From Pseudomonadota bacterium (GTDB lineage Bacteria > Pseudomonadota > Gammaproteobacteria > UBA9214): a DNA stretch of 64,000 bases. Under the pieces are notes generated by a model that worked only from the letters and a program-made list of their open reading frames with translations, was not told the DNA's origin and made no database searches. Location: assembly GCA_041395565.1 (NCBI GenBank), contig JAWLAI010000007.1, forward strand, positions 62,001-126,000. Direction: 5' to 3'. The stretch's first letter is position 1. Every line of letters starts with the position of its first letter. The position numbers were made by a program, and so were the translations under genes. This document shows, one piece after another, positions 20,910 through 30,758 of the stretch.

Positions 20910-21926
20910 ATGAACCCCATACCCGCCCCGATCGTGGTTTGCGCGCTGTACCGATTCGTGACGCTGGACGATTACCGTGCCCTGCGCGGGCCGCTGCTGG
21001 CGGTGATGGAACAGCAGGGTGTGCGCGGGACGCTGTTGCTGGCGCGCGAAGGCATCAACGGCACGGTCGCCGGTTCGCAGGCGGCAATCACCACCCTGCT
21101 CGACTGGCTGCAGCACGACCCGCGCCTGGCCGGACTCGAGTACAAATGCGCCCGCACCGACCAGCCGCCCTTCCGGCACAGCCGGGTCAAGCTGAAACGG
21201 GAGATCGTCACCATGGGGGTCGCGGACATCGATCCGAACCGGGTGGTCGGCACCTACGTCGCCCCGGCCGACTGGAACGCGCTGATCAGCGATCCCGGCG
21301 TGCTGGTGCTGGACACCCGCAACGATTACGAAGTCCGCGTGGGCACCTTCCGCCGCGCCGTCGATCCCGGCATCCGCACCTTCCGGGAATTCCCGGCGTT
21401 CGTCCGTACGCACCTCGACCCGCAGCGCCATCGCCGGGTGGCGATGTTCTGTACCGGCGGCATCCGCTGCGAGAAATCCACCGCCTACCTGCGGCAACAG
21501 GGCTTCGAGGAGGTCTATCACCTGCAGGGCGGTATCCTGAAGTACCTCGAGCAGGTACCCGAGGATGCGTCGCTGTGGCAGGGCGAGTGCTTCGTGTTCG
21601 ACGAGCGCGTCACGGTCGACCACCGGCTGCGCAGGGGCAGCTACGCACTGTGCCACGCCTGCCGCATGCCGGTCTCGGCCGCGGACATGGCGAGCGCCGC
21701 CTGGCAGCCCGGGATCAGCTGCCCGCACTGCGCCGGTCATCACGACCCGCAGCGACTGGCGCGGTTCGCGGAACGCGAACGCCAGGTAGGCCTTGCCGAC
21801 ATACGCGGCACGGCGCACCTGGGCGCGGCGGCACGCAGCGTCATGGAGGAGAACCGCGCACGCAAGCGGCTCGACCGGGAACGTCAGCGCCATGCCGCGG
21901 CGCTCGCGAACGCGCGGCACCGCTGA
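20910..21926 (+). CDS. trhO: tRNA uridine(34) hydroxylase TrhO
   Basis: Oxygen-dependent 5-hydroxylation of U34 in tRNA, the first step towards cmo5U/mo5U. The 338-residue rhodanese-like protein has the N-terminal acylphosphatase-like region (REGINGTVAGS), the rhodanese domain with active-site loop CTGGIRCEKS, and a C-terminal part with two Cys pairs (CHAC, CPHC) likely to bind zinc. Start ATG 20910. It is convergent with der. Confidence 0.93.
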   Translation: MNPIPAPIVVCALYRFVTLDDYRALRGPLLAVMEQQGVRGTLLLAREGINGTVAGSQAAITTLLDWLQHDPRLAGLEYKCARTDQPPFRHSRVKLKREIVTMGVADIDPNRVVGTYVAPADWNALISDPGVLVLDTRNDYEVRVGTFRRAVDPGIRTFREFPAFVRTHLDPQRHRRVAMFCTGGIRCEKSTAYLRQQGFEEVYHLQGGILKYLEQVPEDASLWQGECFVFDERVTVDHRLRRGSYALCHACRMPVSAADMASAAWQPGISCPHCAGHHDPQRLARFAERERQVGLADIRGTAHLGAAARSVMEENRARKRLDRERQRHAAALANARHR

Positions 21927-22001
21927 CGCCGCCGCCCGGACTTTAAGCACCTTTGCGCCTGCGCGCGCGACAATTACGGTACCTGCCGCCGGCAGCGTGG
22001 A

Positions 22002-23411
22002 CTAGCGCTGTTTCCGGGTGACGTGTTTTTTCAGGCGCGCCTTGCGCTTGATCTGGCGCGGGGTGAGCTTGTTGCGGCGGCCCTGGTAGGGATTCGTGCC
22101 GGTGCGGAATTCGATCCGGATGGGCGTGCCCGTGAGCTGCATGGCTGCGCGGAAGGTGTTGACCAGGTAGCGGCGGTAGGCGGCCGGCACGGCCGCGGTC
22201 TGGTTGCCGTGGATCACGATCACCGGCGGATTGCGTCCGCCCTGATGGGCATAGCGCAGCTTGATGCGCCGGCCGCGCACCAGCGGCGGCTGGTGCTCCT
22301 GCACGGCGCGTTCCAGGATGCGGGTCAGTTCCGGTGTCGACAGTTCGCGCAGCGCCGAAGCATGGGCCGCGCGGATCTGCGGAAACAGTTCGCCAACGCC
22401 GGTGCCGTGTTTTGCCGAGATGAAGGTCGTGACGGCGAAATCGAGAAACGGCAAGCGCCGGTCCAACTGGTCGCGGATGCGCTCGCGCGCATGGGCATCC
22501 AGGCCGTCCCATTTGTTGACCGCAACGATCAGCGCCCGTCCCTTCTCGGTGATGTAGCCGGCCAGGCTGGCATCCTGCTCGCTGATCTGGCGCTGCGCGT
22601 CCAGCACCAGGATGACAACGTGCGCCGCGTCGATGGCTTGCAGCGTCTTGATCACGCTGAACTTCTCGACGGCCTCCTGCACGCGCGCCCGGCGCCGCAC
22701 GCCGGCCGTGTCGATCAGGGTGTAATCTGTACCGTCGCGCGTGAACGGGATGAAGATGCTGTCGCGCGTCGTGCCCGGCATATCGAACACCAGCACGCGC
22801 TCCTCGCCCAGCATGCGGTTGATGAGAGTGGACTTGCCGGCGTTCGGCCGGCCGACCACCGCGACGCGAATGTTGCTGGCGATCTCCGCGGTTGCGGCGC
22901 CCTGGGCCGGCGCGGTATCCGGCGGCAGGCGTTCCAGCGCCAGGTCCATCAGCGCCGCGACCCCGCGCCCCTGGCTGGCGGCGATGGGTTGCGGTGCGCC
23001 CAGGCCCAGGGTATGAAACTCGGCTATCACCGCGGGTATATCCAGGCCATCGGTCTTGTTCGCGACCAGGATGCAGGGCTTGCCGGTGCGGCGCAGGGCT
23101 ACGGCCAGCGTTTCGTCCAGCGCCGTCAGGCCGTCACGCGCATCGACCATGAACAGCACCAGGTCGGCCTCGTCCACCGCCTGCCAGGCCTGGCGCGCCA
23201 TGAGCCCTTCGAGGTCGCCACCGGCGGCGCCGAGGCCGCCGGTATCGATGACGATGTAGGGGCGTGCGCCGAGCGCGCCATCGCCGTATTGGCGGTCACG
23301 CGTCAGTCCCGGGAAGTCCGCGACCAGCGCGTCGCGGGTGCGCGTGATCTGGTTGAACAGGGTCGACTTGCCGACGTTCGGGCGACCCACGAGTGCGATG
23401 ACCGGTAACAT
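22002..23411 (-). CDS. der: Ribosome assembly GTPase Der (EngA)
   Basis: Essential GTPase for 50S subunit maturation, with two G domains in tandem. The 469-residue protein shows G1 motifs GRPNVGKST (about residue 9) and GRPNAGKST (about 190), G3 DTGGL and DTAGV, G4 NKTD and NKWD, and the C-terminal KH-like domain with the basic tail. Start ATG 23411. It heads the minus-strand der-bamB-yfgM-hisS block in the usual order. Confidence 0.97.
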   Translation of the reverse strand: MLPVIALVGRPNVGKSTLFNQITRTRDALVADFPGLTRDRQYGDGALGARPYIVIDTGGLGAAGGDLEGLMARQAWQAVDEADLVLFMVDARDGLTALDETLAVALRRTGKPCILVANKTDGLDIPAVIAEFHTLGLGAPQPIAASQGRGVAALMDLALERLPPDTAPAQGAATAEIASNIRVAVVGRPNAGKSTLINRMLGEERVLVFDMPGTTRDSIFIPFTRDGTDYTLIDTAGVRRRARVQEAVEKFSVIKTLQAIDAAHVVILVLDAQRQISEQDASLAGYITEKGRALIVAVNKWDGLDAHARERIRDQLDRRLPFLDFAVTTFISAKHGTGVGELFPQIRAAHASALRELSTPELTRILERAVQEHQPPLVRGRRIKLRYAHQGGRNPPVIVIHGNQTAAVPAAYRRYLVNTFRAAMQLTGTPIRIEFRTGTNPYQGRRNKLTPRQIKRKARLKKHVTRKQR

Positions 23412-23479
23412 GGCGCAGGACTGGTGATGCTGGTGGCGCGTGGGCGGCCGCTGTCGAGCGAGCGGTTGCCGGCGTTGCG

Positions 23480-24652
23480 CTATTTCTCTTCCAGGGTGAA
23501 GGCGGACAGCGCGCCGGAATTGCCGAACACGTACAGGGTATCAGCGGCCGCCAGCGGCCGCGCCTGGATGCCGTCAGCATCCACCTCGCTGCGCCCGGCA
23601 ATGTGTCCGTCGTAGCGCGACAGCAGATGAACGTAGCCCTGCGCATCGGCCACCGCCACGTAGTCATCGATCGGCGTCGGCGCGGTCAGGCCGCGCCAGG
23701 CGAGGCTTTCGAGTTTCCAGGCCGAGGCACCCGTGGTGCGCGACAGTGCCCAGACGTCGCTCTTGTCGTCGGTCACGTACACCTGGGAGTAATCAACGCC
23801 GAGCCCCGCACTGGAGGACATGTCACGCTCCCAGCCCACGTTGCCGGTGGCAAGCTCCAGCATCGCGACGCGACCCTGGTAGGTGACGACATAGACGGCA
23901 TTGCCCGTGATCACCGGATTGCCGTCGATGTCGACGATACGCTCGAGCTCGGAACGGCCTTGCGGGATGGCAACGCTCTTTTCCCATACCGGGATACCCT
24001 TGTCGGCGCTGAACGCGACGAGATTGCCGTTGGAGAAGCCGGCCAGCACCAGCCCCCGCGCCGTTGCGGGGGAGCTGGTACCGCGCAGCGTCAGCACCGG
24101 CACCGTCCGGTCGTTGATCCACACCTGCCGGCCGTTCGCGGCATCCAGCGCCGTGATGGTGCCGTCGGCGGTCTGCACGATCACCTTGTCGAGATCGACC
24201 CGCGGGACCGACAACACCTCGCTGCTCGCCTCCACGCGCCAGCGTTCCTTCCCGCTGTCGGCATCCAGCGCGATCACCTCGCCGTCGCTGCTGCCGACCA
24301 CCACCAGCCCCTCGCCTGCGCCTGGGCCGGCTGCCAGCACGGCCGCCGTCGCCGTCGACCACAGCTGCTTGCCGGTCTCCGCATCCAATGCCACGACCCG
24401 TCCCTTGCGGTCGGCCGCGTACAAGCGCCCCCCCGCCAGCGCCGGCTGCAGGTTGATGAACTGCCCGCCGTAGCCGACCCCGACATCCGTACGCCAGCGC
24501 CGCACCAGGCGCACCGAGGCATCGATGTCCGCCAGCGGCGTCGGCGGTTCGGTGTTGTCTTCGCCGCCGACGATGCCGTCGTACCACGCGGACATCGTGG
24601 AGCAGCCGGACAGCAGGCCGCCGCACAGCAACAGCAGTAACAGGCGTCTCAC
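23480..24652 (-). CDS. bamB: Outer membrane protein assembly factor BamB
   Basis: Lipoprotein of the BAM complex that inserts beta-barrel proteins in the outer membrane. The 390-residue protein has a lipoprotein signal (LLCGGLLSGCSTM, Cys about residue 17) and an eight-bladed PQQ-type propeller with repeated VVALDAETGKQLW-like blades. The start is GTG at 24652, overlapping the yfgM stop (24651-24649), so the two are translationally coupled. Confidence 0.95.
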   Translation of the reverse strand: MRRLLLLLLCGGLLSGCSTMSAWYDGIVGGEDNTEPPTPLADIDASVRLVRRWRTDVGVGYGGQFINLQPALAGGRLYAADRKGRVVALDAETGKQLWSTATAAVLAAGPGAGEGLVVVGSSDGEVIALDADSGKERWRVEASSEVLSVPRVDLDKVIVQTADGTITALDAANGRQVWINDRTVPVLTLRGTSSPATARGLVLAGFSNGNLVAFSADKGIPVWEKSVAIPQGRSELERIVDIDGNPVITGNAVYVVTYQGRVAMLELATGNVGWERDMSSSAGLGVDYSQVYVTDDKSDVWALSRTTGASAWKLESLAWRGLTAPTPIDDYVAVADAQGYVHLLSRYDGHIAGRSEVDADGIQARPLAAADTLYVFGNSGALSAFTLEEK

Positions 24653-25311
24653 TGCACGGCCTCCGGCGCGGTACCGGCCAGCGCCGTGGCATTATCGAAC
24701 TTGAGCTGCAGCAGGTGGGCACCGGGGTAATCCGGGGCCATCACGGCCAGCGCCTTGCCGTACGCGGATGCGGCACCGGCCTGGTCGCCGCGCGCGGCTG
24801 CGATATCGCCGCCGAGTTCCACGTACATCGCCTCCGCACCGGCCGCCGGACCCGTTGCCGCCAGCGTCGCGGCGGCGCCGTCGGCATCGCCGTTTGCCAG
24901 TTGCACACGGGCCAGACGCAGGCGCGCGATATTGCGCATGTAGTCGGTCTTTGCATTGTCGATGGCCCACTGCAACTGCGTGGCAGCGGCATCCAGCGCG
25001 CCTTCCTCGATGCGCAGGCGGGCGACGGCAAGCGCGGCTAGCGCCGCGTAGGGCGTGCTGCTGTAATCGGCGATCAGCATGCCGGCACGCTCCGCGGCCT
25101 CGCCGCCTTTGTCCTGCTGCAGTGCCACCATCATCGCGCCGTACACATCGGACGCCTGCTGCGCCACGTTCTCGCGCCAGGCGAACCAGGCCTTCGCGCC
25201 GAACAGCACGGCAAGGCCGAGAATCACGCCGGTGATGATCGAACTGCCGTTCTCCTGCCACCACTTCTTGATCGTTTCCAGCTGCTGTTCGTCTGTAACG
25301 TGCGTCTCCAT
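24649..25311 (-). CDS. yfgM: YfgM family SecYEG-associated TPR protein
   Basis: Membrane-anchored periplasmic TPR protein; in E. coli YfgM binds SecYEG and PpiD and aids chaperone handover. The 220-residue protein starts METHVTDEQQLETIKKWWQENG, has one membrane helix (about 24-44, SIITGVILGLAVLFGAKAWF) and a TPR-like helical domain to the end. ATG 25311 is chosen; a TTG one codon upstream is also in frame. The hisS-yfgM-bamB order is conserved. Confidence 0.92.
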   Translation of the reverse strand: METHVTDEQQLETIKKWWQENGSSIITGVILGLAVLFGAKAWFAWRENVAQQASDVYGAMMVALQQDKGGEAAERAGMLIADYSSTPYAALAALAVARLRIEEGALDAAATQLQWAIDNAKTDYMRNIARLRLARVQLANGDADGAAATLAATGPAAGAEAMYVELGGDIAAARGDQAGAASAYGKALAVMAPDYPGAHLLQLKFDNATALAGTAPEAVQ

Positions 25312-25365
25312 CAAAGGACTCCTGTTTCTGTTGGTATCTGCTCCCGCCAGCAGACTGGGCGCGGG

Positions 25366-26640
<1,275 letters not shown>

Positions 26641-26722
26641 GGTCCTGTGCAGTATCAGCGCTGCGCGCGCCCGTCTCCCCCGGCGTGCACGGTCCCGTGC
26701 CGCCCGCTATGTGGTCTGCCCG

Positions 26723-27220
26723 CTACCGCTCCGCCGGCGGCAGTTCCAGGTGTCCCGGCGACTGATCACCGCCATCCGCGTCGCGCGAGGTCAGCAGTTG
26801 CTCGGCATACGGCCACGCCAGCCAGACCAGTATCCCGAGCAGCAGCAGCAGTACGACGTTACGCAGTATCCGCGCCGACGGCAGCCGCATCGACGGCGAC
26901 TTGCGCCGGATGCGGCTGACCGTCAGCGGCGGCGGCGCGCTGGTCGTCGCGGCATAGCGCGCCAGCAGCTCCTGTACGGGCAGGTCGAGCAGACGGGCGT
27001 AGCTGCGCAGGTAGCCCTGCACGAAAATCGGCGCGGGCAGGACCGTGCGGTCGTCGCTTTCCAGTGCCCGGACGATCGCGGCATCCAGCTTGAGCTCGCG
27101 CGCAACGGTCTCGACATCGAGCTTGCGCTGCTTCCTGGCGGCAGCGAGCCGTTGTCCTACCGGCGCGTCCGGGTCGGACGATGCGGATGCAGCGGCATCA
27201 CTGTCCCGACCTGTGCTCAT
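26723..27220 (-). CDS. RodZ-like HTH membrane protein, short form
   Basis: A 165-residue protein with a cytoplasmic HTH of RodZ type (VGQRLAAARKQRKLDVETVA, then IFVQGYLRSYARLLDLP), a basic juxtamembrane patch, one membrane helix (about 119-137, VVLLLLLGILVWLAWPYA) and only about 28 periplasmic residues. RodZ of E. coli is about twice as long and has a periplasmic DUF4115 domain, which is lacking here. It overlaps pilW by 23 bases. In related genomes ispG follows; here hisS does. Either this is a natural short form or the 3' part together with ispG was lost. Confidence 0.85.
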   Translation of the reverse strand: MSTGRDSDAAASASSDPDAPVGQRLAAARKQRKLDVETVARELKLDAAIVRALESDDRTVLPAPIFVQGYLRSYARLLDLPVQELLARYAATTSAPPPLTVSRIRRKSPSMRLPSARILRNVVLLLLLGILVWLAWPYAEQLLTSRDADGGDQSPGHLELPPAER

Positions 27221-27977
27221 GTTCCCACTCCATCAGCTGGGCGGTCTGCCTGCTGTCCGGAAAATTGTTCTTCAGCTGCAGCGCATACTTGCCCCAGGCC
27301 TTGTGGTCTTGCAGCGCGTACTCGGTGCGCACACCCAGCCACAGGCTCTCGGGCGTGTGCGGACTGGCCTGCTGGAACCGCTGCAGGTAGCCGCGCGCGC
27401 TGAGGAAGTTCTCCCGGGCGAAGTTGATACTGGCCATCTGCAGCAACGCCGGGGCGAAGCCGGGATTCTTCTCCAGCGCCTGCCGGTAGTAACTCTCCGC
27501 CTTGTCCGGGTCGGGCTGGCCTTCCATGCACAGGCCCGCATTGAACAGCGGCAGTTCGGGGGATGCGTAGAAGGCATTGCCCGCCGCCACCTGGAATTCC
27601 TCCTCCGCTTCCTTGTAGCGTTTGCTGTTGCACAGGAAGCGCCCGTAGTTGTTGTGGGCGCCGGCATTGTCCGGGCTCAGTTTCAGGCCGCGCTTGTAAT
27701 GCTTCTCGGCCAGGTCGAGTTCGCCGACCCGTTCGTAGAGCACGGCGATGACGTCGTGGGCATCGGCATAGTTCGGATTGATCTCGAGCGCCTTTTTCAG
27801 CTTCTTGAGCGAGGTTTCGTAGTCGCCCTTGCGCAGGTATTCCACGCCCAGCTGGGTATTGGCGCGCGCCGCGGCCTCGGCATTCTTCTTCTCGCCGTCG
27901 ACAGCGGTGGTGGCGCAACCCGCCAGCAGGACGGGCGCGAGCAGTAACAGCACGGATATCCTGTAGCGCATGGTCAT
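27198..27977 (-). CDS. pilW: Type IV pilus biogenesis lipoprotein PilW (PilF)
   Basis: TPR lipoprotein that helps assemble the PilQ secretin in the outer membrane. The 259-residue protein has a lipoprotein signal (LLLLAPVLLAGCATT) and several TPR units (NTQLGVEYLRKGDYETSLKK; NYADAHDVIAVLYERVGEL; NNYGRFLCNSKRYKEAEEEF). ATG at 27977 overlaps the rlmN stop as ATGA. Its presence suggests type IV pili in this organism. Confidence 0.92.
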   Translation of the reverse strand: MTMRYRISVLLLLAPVLLAGCATTAVDGEKKNAEAAARANTQLGVEYLRKGDYETSLKKLKKALEINPNYADAHDVIAVLYERVGELDLAEKHYKRGLKLSPDNAGAHNNYGRFLCNSKRYKEAEEEFQVAAGNAFYASPELPLFNAGLCMEGQPDPDKAESYYRQALEKNPGFAPALLQMASINFARENFLSARGYLQRFQQASPHTPESLWLGVRTEYALQDHKAWGKYALQLKNNFPDSRQTAQLMEWEHEHRSGQ

Positions 27978-29071
27978 GGCACCTGGTTGGAAAGCCGGGA
28001 ACGTTCGCTGCGCCGGGTCCGGTCACGGAAATCCCCGGCCAGCTGGCCGCAGGCTGCGGCGATGTCGTCGCCGCGGGTCTTGCGGGTAATGGTCACGATA
28101 CCGGCCCGGTTCAGGAGTTCGAAGAAGCGGTGGATCCGGTCATCCGGGCTGCGCCGGTAGCGTGTCTGCGGAAAGGGATTGAACGGGATCAGGTTCACCT
28201 TGGCCGGCACGCCTTCCAGGCAGTGGATCAGCTCGCGGGCATGCCGGTCGGTATCGTTGACGCCGTCCAGCAGGACATATTCGAAGGTGACGCGCCGGCG
28301 GCCTTCGCCGACGTACGCGCGGCAGGCGGCGAGCAGTTCGGCGATGGGGTACTTCCTGTTCAGCGGCACCAGCTCGTCGCGCAGTGCATCGGTCGGGGCG
28401 TGCAGCGACACCGCGAGGCTGACGTCGCAGTCCTCGCGCAGCTGGTGCAGCGCCGGGACGATGCCCGCCGTGCTCAGGGTGATACGCCGTTTCGACAGGC
28501 CGTAGCCGTAATCGTCGAGCATGATGCGCATGGCGCGCACCACGTTGTCGTAATTCAGCAAGGGCTCGCCCATGCCCATCATGACCACGTTGGAGATGAT
28601 GCGCTCACCGTCCGGCCGCTGCCCCAACAGGTGTGCGGCCAACCACACCTGCGCCACGATCTCGCCGGTGCTCAGGTTGCGGTTGAATCCCTGCTGCGCG
28701 GTGGAGCAGAAACTGCAGTTGAGCATGCAGCCGACCTGCGAGGACACACAGAGTGTGCCGCGCTCCGCCTCCGGGATATACACCGTCTCGATGCAGTTGC
28801 CGTCGGCCAGCCGGAACAGCCACTTGCGCGAGTTGTCGTCGGACAGCTTGTCCGCGACAACTTCCGGCAGGCGCACCTCGGCCAGTTCGCCCAGGGTCGC
28901 GCGCAGCGACTTGCTGATGTTGGTCATCGCGTCGAGATCCGCGACCCCCTGGCCGTATAGCCATTTCATCACCTGCGTGGCGCGGAACGCCTTCTCACCC
29001 CGTTCGATGAAAAAGCGCTCCAGACCCTCGCGGTCGAGGTCCAGCAGGTTGATCCTGGGGGTGGCGGTCAT
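27974..29071 (-). CDS. rlmN: 23S rRNA/tRNA adenine-C2 methyltransferase RlmN
   Basis: Radical-SAM enzyme that methylates C2 of A2503 in 23S rRNA and A37 in some tRNAs. The 365-residue protein has the radical SAM triad in CMLNCSFCSTA, the GMGEPLLNYDNV glycine motif, and a C-terminal Cys (AACGQLAGD) suited to the methyl-carrying role. Start ATG 29071, 21 bases after ndk. The ndk-rlmN-pilW order is standard. Confidence 0.96.
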   Translation of the reverse strand: MTATPRINLLDLDREGLERFFIERGEKAFRATQVMKWLYGQGVADLDAMTNISKSLRATLGELAEVRLPEVVADKLSDDNSRKWLFRLADGNCIETVYIPEAERGTLCVSSQVGCMLNCSFCSTAQQGFNRNLSTGEIVAQVWLAAHLLGQRPDGERIISNVVMMGMGEPLLNYDNVVRAMRIMLDDYGYGLSKRRITLSTAGIVPALHQLREDCDVSLAVSLHAPTDALRDELVPLNRKYPIAELLAACRAYVGEGRRRVTFEYVLLDGVNDTDRHARELIHCLEGVPAKVNLIPFNPFPQTRYRRSPDDRIHRFFELLNRAGIVTITRKTRGDDIAAACGQLAGDFRDRTRRSERSRLSNQVP

Positions 29072-29092
29072 ACGGCTTCGACCCGTGACGGG

Positions 29093-29521
29093 CTAGCGGG
29101 TTCGCGGGCACAGCCCTTCGCTGAAGAAAAACGCGATTTCCTGCTGCGCGGTATCGGGGCCGTCCGAGCCGTGCACGGCGTTTTCGTCCACGGTCTTGGC
29201 GAAATCGGCGCGGATGGTGCCCGGCGCGGCCTCGGCCGGGTTGGTGGCGCCCATCAGCTCGCGGTTCTTCTTGATGGCGTTCTCGCCTTCCAGCACCTGC
29301 ACCACGACCGGTCCCGAGGTCATGAAGGCGACCAGGTCGTTGTAGAACGGACGCTCCTTGTGCACGGCATAGAACCCCCCTGCCTGCTCCTTGGTGAGGT
29401 GCAGCATCTTCATTGCGATCACACGCAGGCCGTTTTTCTCGAACCGGCTGATGATCTCGCCGATCGCATTCTTCGCGACCGCATCGGGCTTGATGATGGA
29501 AAAGGTCCTCTCGATTGCCAT
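29093..29521 (-). CDS. ndk: Nucleoside diphosphate kinase
   Basis: Balances NTP pools by phosphate transfer through a phospho-histidine. The 142-residue protein starts MAIERTFSIIKPDAVAKN; the active-site stretch is NAVHGSDGPDTA. First gene of the minus-strand ndk-rlmN-pilW-rodZ-hisS-yfgM-bamB-der run. Length is normal. Confidence 0.97.
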   Translation of the reverse strand: MAIERTFSIIKPDAVAKNAIGEIISRFEKNGLRVIAMKMLHLTKEQAGGFYAVHKERPFYNDLVAFMTSGPVVVQVLEGENAIKKNRELMGATNPAEAAPGTIRADFAKTVDENAVHGSDGPDTAQQEIAFFFSEGLCPRTR

Positions 29522-29888
29522 GCCAGACTCCGTGGTTAACGCTGTAAATCAGGAAACCCGCCATAAAACGGGAGCTTAGTGAAAAATTTCAATGGGGTAG
29601 TTTAAGCGCAAGCCGGCGTGCAGGCAATGCGGCCGCAGCACTTTTCAGACAATTTTGAACAGATCGGCGCGCCTTGAGCGCCGCGATTTCGCCACAGAGG
29701 ACACCGGGCGCACAGAGATGAAAAATAACGGGTATCAGCCTTGATATCTCTGTGGACTCCCGGCACCTGCTCGATGCGTTGCGCTAACGCCTACATGGCC
29801 CGGGCCAGCCGCTCGACCGGTTCCCGGCCTCACCCGCTCCCTGTAGCCATGAGCCCGCTGTCGCATTGCGCTTGCCGAATACTCCCGC
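29522..29888. other. Intergenic stretch without a gene
   Basis: No coding frame with family support. It contains GCCACAGAGGACACCGGGCG (about 29691-29710) and GATATCTCTGTGGACTCCCGG (about 29741-29761, in part), two inward-facing pieces of the 'cacagaggacac' type repeat; a related stretch lies at 9612-9660. It would carry the ndk promoter and the end of the mtk operon; no convincing terminator hairpin with a T run was found. Confidence 0.5.
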
Positions 29889-30758
29889 TCAGGAAAACAC
29901 CCGGTGGGCGGTCTCCCCGATCAGGGCCGGGTTGCGCACGACGTGCACACCGAGTTCCTCCATCATGTCCATCTTGGCGTTCGCGGTATCGGCCTGCCCG
30001 GAAATGATGGCCCCGGCATGGCCCATGCGCCGCCCGGGCGGCGCCGAGACGCCGGCGATGAAGCCGACCACCGGCTTCTGCATGTTGTCGCGCGCCCAGC
30101 GCGCCGCCTCGACCTCCTGCTGGCCGCCGATCTCGCCGATCATGATCACCGCGTCGGTCTCCGGATCTTCCTCGAAGGCGCGCAGCACGGTCACGAAGTC
30201 GGTGCCGTTGACCGGATCGCCGCCGATGCCGACCGAGGTGGACTGCCCCATGCCCAGCGCCGACATCTGCTGCACCGCCTCGTAGTTGAGGGTGCCGGAG
30301 CGCGACACCACACCGATGCGGCCGGGGGAATAGATATGCGAGGGCATGATGCCCACCTTGCAGGCCGCCGGGGTGATGATGCCGGGCGTGTTCGGGCCGA
30401 TGATGACGGCATTGCGGTCCTTGGCATAGCGCTTGACCTGCACCATGTCCTGCACCGGGATGCCATCGGCGATTACCACCACCACGCCGATGCCGGCCTC
30501 CAGCGCCTCCATGATGGCGTCGGCGGCGAACGGCGGCGGCACGAAGATGCCCGCCACGTCGGCGCCGGTGTGCTCCACGGCCTGATGCACGGTATCGAAT
30601 ACCGGCAGACCGAGATGGTGCTGGCCGCCCTTGCCCGGGGTCACGCCGGCGACGACGGTGGTGCCGTTCTGCATCGCCTCCTCGGCGTGGAAGGTGGCGT
30701 GCTGGCCGGTGAAGCCCTGAATCACCACCTTGGAATGCTTGTGTACGAACACGCTCAT
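29889..30758 (-). CDS. mtkB: Malate--CoA ligase (malate thiokinase) alpha subunit; succinyl-CoA synthetase alpha family
   Basis: CoA-binding and phospho-histidine subunit of an ATP-dependent acyl-CoA ligase. The 289-residue protein shows VIQGFTGQHATFHAEEA, GGVTPGKGGQHHLGLPV-like, SRSGTLNYEA and the active-site stretch GHAGAIISG. Sequence alone places it in the SucD/MtkB family. The neighbours decide: it is translationally coupled (ATGA at 30758-30755) to a beta subunit of MtkA type and to a malyl-CoA lyase gene, so malate is the likelier substrate than succinate. A plain succinyl-CoA synthetase remains possible. Confidence 0.85.
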   Translation of the reverse strand: MSVFVHKHSKVVIQGFTGQHATFHAEEAMQNGTTVVAGVTPGKGGQHHLGLPVFDTVHQAVEHTGADVAGIFVPPPFAADAIMEALEAGIGVVVVIADGIPVQDMVQVKRYAKDRNAVIIGPNTPGIITPAACKVGIMPSHIYSPGRIGVVSRSGTLNYEAVQQMSALGMGQSTSVGIGGDPVNGTDFVTVLRAFEEDPETDAVIMIGEIGGQQEVEAARWARDNMQKPVVGFIAGVSAPPGRRMGHAGAIISGQADTANAKMDMMEELGVHVVRNPALIGETAHRVFS

